DNA from: an uncultured Eubacterium sp. | GTDB lineage: Bacteria; Bacillota; Clostridia; Lachnospirales; CAG-274 | Direction: 5' to 3' | Length of the DNA: 29,168 nucleotides | NCBI GenBank assembly: GCA_900545305.1 | Contig: UQYD01000022.1 | Coordinates: 1-29,168 of the forward strand | Part shown: positions 14,828-20,942 of the stretch, piece after piece | How the letters are laid out: each line of letters starts with the position of its first letter | How positions within the stretch are numbered: the first letter of the stretch is position 1 | Program-made: the position numbers and the translations under genes | Notes under the pieces: model-generated | Told to the model about the DNA's origin: nothing | What the model saw: only the letters and a program-made list of their open reading frames with translations | Database searches by the model: none

Positions 14828-17458
14828 TTACTTTACCTCGTACCAGTTGTTGCCACTATGCACCTCAGCAATAAGTGGAACACTTAACTTAACGGCATTT
14901 TCCATTTCTTCCTGTAAAAGTCGTTCAACCTGTTCCTGTTCGTCTTTGTATGTTTCGATTAAAAGTTCATCGTGTACCTGAAGTACAAGACGAGATTTAA
15001 GACCTAAGGCTTTTAATCTTTCCCATACCTTGACCATAGCTATTTTAATGATGTCGGCAGCAGAACCTTGAACAGGCATATTCATAGCAACTCTTTCGCC
15101 AAAAGAGCGTTGCATAAAGTTATTTGCTGTAATTTCAGGAATGTATCTTCTTCTGTTAAATATTGTTGTAGCATAGCCAGTTTCTCTAGCAGTTTCTACA
15201 CAATTATCCACAAACTCTTTTACTTTTGGATATTTGGCAAAATAGCCAGCAATGTATTTGTCAGCCTCTTTTTTAGTAATACCTATGTCCTGACTAAGGC
15301 TGTAAGAACCGATACCGTATATAATACCAAAGTTTACTGCCTTTGCATTACTTCTCTGTAAAGGTGTTACATCATCAAATGGCACACCAAATACTTGAGA
15401 TGCTGTAAGTCTGTGAATATCTTGATTTTCTTTAAAGGCATTTATAAGAACTTCATCGCCTGACATAGCTGCCATTACTCTCAATTCAATCTGTGAGTAA
15501 TCGGCATCAACATATACACAATCCTTTTGAGGTATAAATACTTTTCTAAGTTCTCTACCTAATTCGATTTTAACAGGAATGTTCTGTAAATTAGGTTCAG
15601 TTGAGCTTATTCTACCTGTTGTAGTAATTGTTTGGTTAAATGTAGAATGTATTTTTCCGTCATCAGATATTACAGCCAAAAGACCGTCAGCATAAGTTGA
15701 TTTTAATTTGCTGTATGTTCTGTATTCTAAAACTTTTCTTACTATTTCGTCTTCGTCTTTTAATTTTTCTAAAATGTCGGCAGAAGTAGACCAACCAGTT
15801 TTAGTTTTTTTACCACCCTTTAAGCCAAGTTTTTCAAATAAAATGTGACTTAACTGCTTTGGGGAATTTATATTAAATTCTTCTCCGGCAAGCCAGTAAA
15901 TATCCTTTGTAAGAGTATCTAACTGCTTTTCAAGTTTTTCTTTGTATTCTATAAGAGCCTCTCTGTTTACAGCCATACCTGCATCTTCCATATCGGCAAG
16001 TACATAGGCTAAAGGAAGTTCAATGTTGTAGTACAATTCCTTTTGTCCGTTTTCTTCAAGTTGTTGGCACATAGGCTTGTATGCTCTTAAAAGTATATCG
16101 CTGTATTGACCACAGAATTGAGTTAACTGTTCAGCATCTAAATCGGCAATAGCTTTTCTGCTTTTACCTTTGCCTAAAATTTCTTCATCAGTAGGATAGC
16201 TTTCGCCTAAAAAGTCCTCGCCTATTTCACAGTAATCATAGTTATCTCTGCTAGAGTTTAATATATAGCCGGCAAGCATAGAATCAAAAGTAATTCCCTT
16301 AACTTCTATACCGAATTTTTTAAGATATACAACTATTTCTTTAACATCGTGAGTTATTTTAGGGCTGTCAGACTCTAAAAATGACTTAATAACTGCCTCA
16401 ATGTTAGGCAATTTAATAACATAGGCTTTTTGAGGTGTGTCTGTCACACTAAAGGCTGTTATACTACCGTTTTCAATAAACAGCTTAAATGCACATGGTT
16501 CAAAAGGATTAAGGTTTGTTAAAACATCTTCTGCCTCTGGTACAGTTGTTACAAGTTTAAAATCTCCGGAATTTTGCTGTGCAACGGCTGTAGTATCAAA
16601 TCTCTTTAACATAGTCTTAAATTCGTACTGTTTAAAAAGGCCATAGGCATTCTCGTTGTACATATCGTGTACCTTTAATTCATCAATGGCAACTTCGTAA
16701 GGTACATCAGTTTTAATAGTGACAAGAGTTTTGCTCAATAATGCTTGTTCCTTGTATGTTACAAGGTTTTCACTAGCTCTTTTAGGCTTTACTTCGCTGG
16801 CGTTTTCAATGGCATTTTCAACAGTTTTATACTGTTGTATAATTTTAGAGGCTGTTTTTTCGCCTATAGATGGTACACCAGGCACATTGTCGCTTGTATC
16901 TCCCATAAGTGCTTTTACTTCAATAAATTCTTTTGGAGTAACACCATAAGCTGATACTACATCAGCTGTATTGTAGCTTTCAATAGTTGTTGAACCACCT
17001 TTAGTTTTAGGAATTTTAATAGTAATTGTATCAGATGCAATCTGTAATAAATCTCTATCTCCACTAACAATAATAGGGGCAAGTCCAATGGCATCGGCTC
17101 TTGTAGCAAGTGTGCCTAAAAGGTCATCGGCTTCATAACCACCTAATTCACAGGTTGTAATGTTCATAGCTTGTAATACTTTTTTGAGTAAAGGCATTTG
17201 AGGTCTTAATTCTTCTGGCATACCTTTTCTAGTACCCTTGTATTCGCCAAACATTTTGTGTCTGAATGTAGGCTGATGTACATCAAAGCATACAGCACAG
17301 TATTCAGGCTGAATTTCGTCAAAAAGTCTGAAAAATATGTTTAAAAATCCGAATACACCGTTTGTGTATTCCCCGTCTTTGTTTGTTAAAAGAGGCATAG
17401 CATAAAATCCTCTGTTTATTAAACTGTTGCCGTCTACAAGCATTATTTTGTCTGCCAT
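14828..17458 (-). CDS. polA: DNA polymerase I
   Basis: Protein of 876 residues for replication primer removal and repair. It has an N-terminal 5' nuclease (1 to about 290; MLVDGNSLINRGFYA, GYEADDLLG, SGDRDLLQ, GDTSDNVPG), a 3'-5' exonuclease-like middle (about 300-480) and a family A polymerase (about 490-876) with DADYSQIELR (Asp near 653), the O-helix stretch QRSNAKAVNFGIIYG and QVHDELL (near 828). The middle domain lacks the acidic DxE of motif I (KLFIENG stands there), and KYD of motif II is replaced, so proofreading is probably inactive, as in Bacillus-type enzymes. GAGAGGA precedes the ATG. First gene of the operon. Confidence 0.96.
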   Translation of the reverse strand: MADKIMLVDGNSLINRGFYAMPLLTNKDGEYTNGVFGFLNIFFRLFDEIQPEYCAVCFDVHQPTFRHKMFGEYKGTRKGMPEELRPQMPLLKKVLQAMNITTCELGGYEADDLLGTLATRADAIGLAPIIVSGDRDLLQIASDTITIKIPKTKGGSTTIESYNTADVVSAYGVTPKEFIEVKALMGDTSDNVPGVPSIGEKTASKIIQQYKTVENAIENASEVKPKRASENLVTYKEQALLSKTLVTIKTDVPYEVAIDELKVHDMYNENAYGLFKQYEFKTMLKRFDTTAVAQQNSGDFKLVTTVPEAEDVLTNLNPFEPCAFKLFIENGSITAFSVTDTPQKAYVIKLPNIEAVIKSFLESDSPKITHDVKEIVVYLKKFGIEVKGITFDSMLAGYILNSSRDNYDYCEIGEDFLGESYPTDEEILGKGKSRKAIADLDAEQLTQFCGQYSDILLRAYKPMCQQLEENGQKELYYNIELPLAYVLADMEDAGMAVNREALIEYKEKLEKQLDTLTKDIYWLAGEEFNINSPKQLSHILFEKLGLKGGKKTKTGWSTSADILEKLKDEDEIVRKVLEYRTYSKLKSTYADGLLAVISDDGKIHSTFNQTITTTGRISSTEPNLQNIPVKIELGRELRKVFIPQKDCVYVDADYSQIELRVMAAMSGDEVLINAFKENQDIHRLTASQVFGVPFDDVTPLQRSNAKAVNFGIIYGIGSYSLSQDIGITKKEADKYIAGYFAKYPKVKEFVDNCVETARETGYATTIFNRRRYIPEITANNFMQRSFGERVAMNMPVQGSAADIIKIAMVKVWERLKALGLKSRLVLQVHDELLIETYKDEQEQVERLLQEEMENAVKLSVPLIAEVHSGNNWYEVK

Positions 17459-17490
17459 AATTTTGTCCTCTCGCTGTTTATTCTAAGTAA

Positions 17491-17519
17491 TATAAAACAA
17501 TGTTTCTATACAATATCAA
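17491..17519 (-). promoter_or_regulatory. Promoter of the polA operon
   Basis: Minus strand TTGATA, 17-base spacer, TTTATA, about 33 bases before the polA start. The -35 box lies inside the terminal TATCAATTT of the hairpin-repeat array, so the element edge may supply part of the promoter. Confidence 0.5.
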
Positions 17520-17656
17520 TTTTATACTTTTTGGAACTGCGTTCCAAATACAACTTGTAAACAAGTTGCGTTTTTACTGCGTAAAAAAAGTATAAAAACT
17601 TCGGCTGACGCCTCAGTAATCTATTTCGAGAAATCACAAGCGAGCTTGCATTTCCC
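17514..17656. repeat. Large multi-hairpin element, copy A
   Basis: A 12-bp outer stem (TTTATACTTTTT 17521-17532 with AAAAAGTATAAA 17585-17596) encloses three hairpins: TTGGAAC-tgc-GTTCCAA, CAACTTGT-aa-ACAAGTTG and TTTTTAC-tgc-GTAAAAA, giving a cloverleaf-like fold. It is followed by GGCTGACGCC, TAATCTATT and a GAAAT...ATTTC stem holding CAAGC-ga-GCTTG. No coding potential. Confidence 0.8.
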
Positions 17657-17835
17657 TTCAATTTTTATATTTTTTTGGAACTACGTTCCAAATACAACTT
17701 TCAAGCAAGTTGTAATTTACTACGTAAATAAAATATAAAAAATCTCGGCTAACGCCTCGATAATCTATTCATCGGAAAAAGAAAACAAGCTTTCTTTTTC
17801 CTCCTAATAGATTACATTATACATTGAAATTGATA
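17657..17835. repeat. Large multi-hairpin element, copy B
   Basis: Same plan as copy A with diverged bases: outer stem TTTTTATATTT/AAATATAAAAA (17662-17672 with 17731-17741), then GGAAC-tac-GTTCC, ACAACTT/AAGTTGT and ATTTAC-tac-GTAAAT. The tail has TAATCTATT/AATAGATTA enclosing GGAAAAAGAAA/TTTCTTTTTCC. AAATTGATA at 17827-17835 mirrors TATCAATTT at 17514, a possible terminal inverted repeat of the whole array. Confidence 0.8.
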
Positions 17836-17876
17836 CAAATAAAAGGGGTTTAATTAAAAAAATTATTAAAAAACTC

Positions 17877-17905
17877 TTGACAATATATGAGTTTTACAGT
17901 ATAAT
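17877..17905 (+). promoter_or_regulatory. Consensus promoter of tRNA-Phe
   Basis: Perfect TTGACA and TATAAT with a 17-base spacer, 27 bases before the tRNA. Typical of stable RNA genes. Confidence 0.9.
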
Positions 17906-17932
17906 TTCTACTGTTGTTGCTTATGACAATAT

Positions 17933-18005
<73 letters not shown>

Positions 18006-18049
18006 TCTTTTTTTATATTTCTTTTGGAAATAATATAAAGATTTCTTTT

Positions 18050-18196
18050 TTATTGTTTGTGTTTTGTTTGTTGATATTTGCGAGTACAGAGGTTACAGCC
18101 TTTGCACTCGCATTTGTCATTTTTACGGTCTTTTACAAATATCACTATGCTCAATATCAATATTATAACTATTGCAATAAATCCAATAATAATCAT
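18050..18196 (-). CDS. Small Cys-rich single-pass membrane protein (FeoB-associated-like)
   Basis: Protein of 48 residues: an N-terminal hydrophobic helix (about 2-21, Ile-rich) followed by a basic stretch and a cysteine cluster CECKGCNLC (29-37), then a polar Lys/Gln tail. This is the plan of the FeoB-associated Cys-rich membrane proteins that accompany ferrous iron transporters, but the Cys spacing (C-x-C-x2-C-x2-C) is not the usual one and no feoA/feoB is in the window. GGGTG lies 6 bases before the ATG. It probably binds metal or a cluster near the membrane (inference). Convergent with tRNA-Phe. Confidence 0.7.
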   Translation of the reverse strand: MIIIGFIAIVIILILSIVIFVKDRKNDKCECKGCNLCTRKYQQTKHKQ

Positions 18197-18261
18197 ATTA
18201 TCACCCATATATCATATGTAGAAAATTTAATAGATATTATGAAAATCTGTTGATACTAAAA

Positions 18262-18284
18262 AAGGCTGTCAAAACGACAGCCTT
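18262..18284 (-). terminator. Terminator of the XRE regulator gene
   Basis: Perfect 9-bp stem AAGGCTGTC/GACAGCCTT with a 5-base loop. On the minus strand it is followed by six T's. It lies about 100 bases after the regulator stop codon. Confidence 0.8.
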
Positions 18285-18383
18285 AATTACTTTTATCTTT
18301 TACGTGTTTTCTAAGTACCCTATTAATGTATTGACTAAATGACCTGTCATCTTCTTAGACCATTTGTTAACTTATAAAATATT

Positions 18384-18674
18384 TTATTTCCTCAATTTAT
18401 CTACTAACTGTGAAACTAATTCTATTTCTTCATCAGTAAGACCTGTAACGTCAATACTTCTCCTTTCTGTTAGCCCCAAAAGGTAGTCTGTGGAAACGTG
18501 AAAAATTCTAGCTAATTTAATCAATGTTTCGAAAGACGGATAACGGCTACCAGACTCATAGGAAGATACAGCACTAATAGCTAAACCTATTCTAGCTGCC
18601 AACTGCTTTTGAGTTAATTTCTTTTCAATTCTAAGGGAATACAATTTTTCTCCCATATTCACCAACTGTACCAC
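18384..18674 (-). CDS. XRE-family (Cro/C1-type) transcriptional regulator
   Basis: Protein of up to 96 residues. A helix-turn-helix domain fills most of it: LYSLRIEKKLTQKQLAARIG, AISAVSSYESGSRYPS as recognition region, then ETLIKLARIFHVSTDYLLGL. A short charged tail follows (TDEEIELVSQLVDKLRK). It likely binds DNA as a dimer. The start is uncertain: GTG at 18674, GTG at 18662 and ATG at 18656 are all open and the AGGTGG site fits the middle one best; the domain itself begins at the ATG. It is divergent from a tiny membrane-peptide gene, with a palindrome in between that is a plausible operator. Confidence 0.9.
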   Translation of the reverse strand: MVQLVNMGEKLYSLRIEKKLTQKQLAARIGLAISAVSSYESGSRYPSFETLIKLARIFHVSTDYLLGLTERRSIDVTGLTDEEIELVSQLVDKLRK

Positions 18675-18725
18675 CTACTTTCACAAATAGTGTACTAACA
18701 AGCATTTCCATTATGGTGTAATTTA

Positions 18726-18742
18726 TTTCTGTATAACAGAAA
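18726..18742. promoter_or_regulatory. Palindromic operator candidate for the XRE regulator
   Basis: Perfect inverted repeat TTTCTGT-ata-ACAGAAA in the 143-base divergent intergenic region, ending 7 bases before the -35 box of the plus-strand promoter. Size and symmetry fit a Cro/C1-type dimer site. Binding is inferred. Confidence 0.55.
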
Positions 18743-18749
18743 ATTTGTA

Positions 18750-18778
18750 TTGAAATAACCTATATGTAATGATATAAT
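18750..18778 (+). promoter_or_regulatory. Promoter of the 51-residue membrane peptide
   Basis: TTGAAA, 17-base spacer, TATAAT, with a start of transcription near 18785 and a GAGGGG ribosome site further down. Confidence 0.7.
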
Positions 18779-18817
18779 TCATACATAGATTTAAAGTATT
18801 TAAAACGAGGGGTATTT

Positions 18818-18973
18818 ATGGAAGATAATACTAAAAAAATGTTTAAACTAGCATTACTTATGCTGGTATTGCTTATGATTTCAAAGGCTTGTTCCATTAA
18901 CCATGCCGGAGCATTAGACGATGCTTTTATTAATTATAGCAGTCAAAAAAATATTGAAAATACTGACAATTAA
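18818..18973 (+). CDS. 51-residue single-helix membrane peptide
   Basis: Starts MEDNTKKMFK, then a Leu/Met-rich hydrophobic helix (about 9-25: LALLMLVLLMIS), a single Cys in SKACSINHAG and a polar tail ending NIENTDN. GAGGGG lies 5 bases before the ATG and a good promoter lies upstream. The Cys does not sit in a proper lipobox. I recognise no family. Being divergent from an XRE regulator with a shared palindrome, it may be the regulator's target. A membrane-active or signalling role is speculation. Confidence 0.6.
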   Translation: MEDNTKKMFKLALLMLVLLMISKACSINHAGALDDAFINYSSQKNIENTDN

Positions 18974-19012
18974 AAAACAACAAAAGATGAGAAAAGTCTA
19001 TAGTTTACTTTT

Positions 19013-19041
19013 TTGACACTCCCATTATTTTGTAGTATAAT
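19013..19041 (+). promoter_or_regulatory. Consensus promoter of the ECF S component gene
   Basis: Perfect TTGACA and TATAAT with a 17-base spacer. The leader to the ATG is only about 27 bases, so there is no room for a vitamin riboswitch. Confidence 0.85.
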
Positions 19042-19074
19042 GCTATAGAAAATTACAAAAATGGAGGTTGTATT

Positions 19075-19584
19075 ATGTCAACGAAAAAATTATGTGCTAT
19101 GGGTTTATTAGTTGCTTTAACTTGTGTTGCAACTATGATTATCCAAATTCCAATCCCAGCAACTCAGGGCTATGTAAATATTGGCGATTCTATCGTTCTT
19201 ATTTCAGCTATTTTCTTTGGTCCTCAGGTTGGTTTTGTAGCCGGTGGTTTAGGTTCTGGTCTTGCAGACTTATTAAGTGGTTATCCACAGTGGGCAATAG
19301 CTACATTTATTATTAAGGGTATTGAAGGTCTTGTTGCCGGTATGATTGCTCATAAGTACAGTGTAAACAAAAACTTTGTTAATGTATACACAATTCTTGC
19401 ATCTGTAGTAGCTATGGTTATTATGGTTGTAGGTTATTTCCTTGGTGGCTCAGTTCTTGAGGGTGTTTCTGCTTCTATTGGTTCTGTTCCATCTAACGCT
19501 ATGCAGGCTGTTGCAAGTCTTATTATTTTCTTCGTTCTTGGCTTTGCACTTTACAAGGCTAAGATTTACAAGTATTTTGATTAA
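19075..19584 (+). CDS. ECF transporter S component
   Basis: Membrane protein of 169 residues with about five or six hydrophobic helices. The signature IPIPATQGYVNIGDSIVL followed by FFGPQVGFVAGGLGSGLADLLSGYPQWA is typical of substrate-binding S subunits of energy-coupling-factor importers. These capture a vitamin or related micronutrient and share the general EcfA-A'-T module, which is not in this window. The substrate cannot be named from the sequence. GGAGG precedes the ATG. The aminopeptidase gene starts 24 bases downstream, so the two are likely one operon. Confidence 0.88.
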   Translation: MSTKKLCAMGLLVALTCVATMIIQIPIPATQGYVNIGDSIVLISAIFFGPQVGFVAGGLGSGLADLLSGYPQWAIATFIIKGIEGLVAGMIAHKYSVNKNFVNVYTILASVVAMVIMVVGYFLGGSVLEGVSASIGSVPSNAMQAVASLIIFFVLGFALYKAKIYKYFD

Positions 19585-19608
19585 TTTTTATAATTAGGAG
19601 ATGTTGAA

Positions 19609-20721
19609 ATGGATTCAAGATTTGAAGTTTTAGCAAAAAATTTAGTAAACTATAGTTGTAGAGTACAAAAGGGAGAAAAGGTGCTTATTGGTTGCAATGG
19701 TACTTCTGCTTTCCCTCTTGTAAAGGCTATTATAAGAGAAGTTTATGCTGTTGGTGGCTACCCTTATGTAGATATTCATTCCAATGTTATTGAAAGAGAG
19801 CTTTTAATGGGTGCAAGCAAGGAACAGTATGAACCTCTTGCTGAAATTGATGCTAAGAGAATGGATATGATGGACGCCTACATTGGTATAGGTTGTAATG
19901 ACAATACTTCAGAAATGGCTGATGTTCCTAGTGACAAACTTGCTGTATTTTCAAAGTATTATTCAAATCCGGTACATATGGATGTACGCTTAAAGAAAAA
20001 GTGGGTTGTTTTAAGATACCCTAACAACTCTTTAGCACAGGCATTTGGTTCAAGTCTTGATGCTTTTGAGGATTTCTATTTCAAGGTTTGTAACCTTGAT
20101 TACAGCAAAATGAGTAAGGCTATGGATAACCTTGTAGAACTTATGAACAAGACAGACAAGGTAAGACTTGTAGCTAAGGATACTGATATTTCATTTAGCA
20201 TTAAGGATATTCCAGCTATTAAGTGTGCCGGCGAAATGAATATTCCTGACGGTGAAGTTTATACTGCACCTGTTAGAAATTCTATTAACGGTAAAATTAC
20301 TTACAACACACCTTCTGAGTATGACGGCTTTACTTTTGAACACGTTAGTCTTGAATTTAAAGACGGTAAAATTGTAAATGCTACAGCAAATGATAATAAG
20401 AAAGTAAACGAAGTTTTCGATACTGATGACGGTGCTAGATATGTAGGCGAATTTGCTATTGGCGTAAATCCATTTGTTACAAAGCCTATGAAGAACATTC
20501 TTTTTGATGAAAAGATAAGTGGTAGTATACACTTTACTCCTGGTAATGCCTATGATGATGCCGACAATGGCAACAGAAGTGCTATTCATTGGGATTTAGT
20601 ATTAATAATGACACCGGAATATGGTGGCGGCGAAATCTACTTTGACGATGTGCTTATTCGTAAAGACGGTAGATTTGTAATTAAAGAATTAGAATGTTTA
20701 AATCCTGAAAATCTTATGTAA
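19609..20721 (+). CDS. M29 family metallo-aminopeptidase
   Basis: Protein of 370 residues of the AmpS/PepS/aminopeptidase T family: cytoplasmic, two-metal enzymes that remove N-terminal residues from peptides. The metal-site motifs appear in order: GEMNIPDGEVYTAP (Glu near 208), GEFAIGVNP (Glu near 280), SIHFTPGNAY (His and Tyr) and SAIHWDLV (His and Asp). It is somewhat shorter than the usual about 410 residues. AGGAGA stands before the ATG. It is downstream of the ECF S component, a pairing without an obvious functional link. Confidence 0.92.
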   Translation: MDSRFEVLAKNLVNYSCRVQKGEKVLIGCNGTSAFPLVKAIIREVYAVGGYPYVDIHSNVIERELLMGASKEQYEPLAEIDAKRMDMMDAYIGIGCNDNTSEMADVPSDKLAVFSKYYSNPVHMDVRLKKKWVVLRYPNNSLAQAFGSSLDAFEDFYFKVCNLDYSKMSKAMDNLVELMNKTDKVRLVAKDTDISFSIKDIPAIKCAGEMNIPDGEVYTAPVRNSINGKITYNTPSEYDGFTFEHVSLEFKDGKIVNATANDNKKVNEVFDTDDGARYVGEFAIGVNPFVTKPMKNILFDEKISGSIHFTPGNAYDDADNGNRSAIHWDLVLIMTPEYGGGEIYFDDVLIRKDGRFVIKELECLNPENLM

Positions 20722-20737
20722 TATACTGTATTACCTA

Positions 20738-20779
20738 AAATACTGCATTACCTATAATTGTGTAATGCAGTATTTTTTT
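20738..20779 (+). terminator. Intrinsic terminator of the ECF-aminopeptidase operon
   Basis: Perfect 14-bp stem AAATACTGCATTAC / GTAATGCAGTATTT with a 10-base loop and a T-run to 20779, 17 bases behind the stop codon. Confidence 0.92.
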
Positions 20780-20942
20780 GCCTAAAAATTATCTTAAAGG
20801 GCTAAAATTTCTCTTGTTTTCTAAAAATATCCTAAAAAATTTTACAATTTGTTTTACATTAAAAGCTATATTATATTTCCACAATATGGTAAAATATATA
20901 TAGGGAATAGTATATATTATGGAAACAAATGGAGGGATTACT

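Noticed and set aside
18053..18253. 66-codon plus-strand frame after tRNA-Phe
   Set aside because: No ribosome site. The opposite strand encodes a coherent helix-plus-cysteine peptide with a ribosome site.
19042..19074. Vitamin riboswitch before the ECF S component
   Set aside because: The predicted leader is only about 27 bases, too short for any known aptamer.
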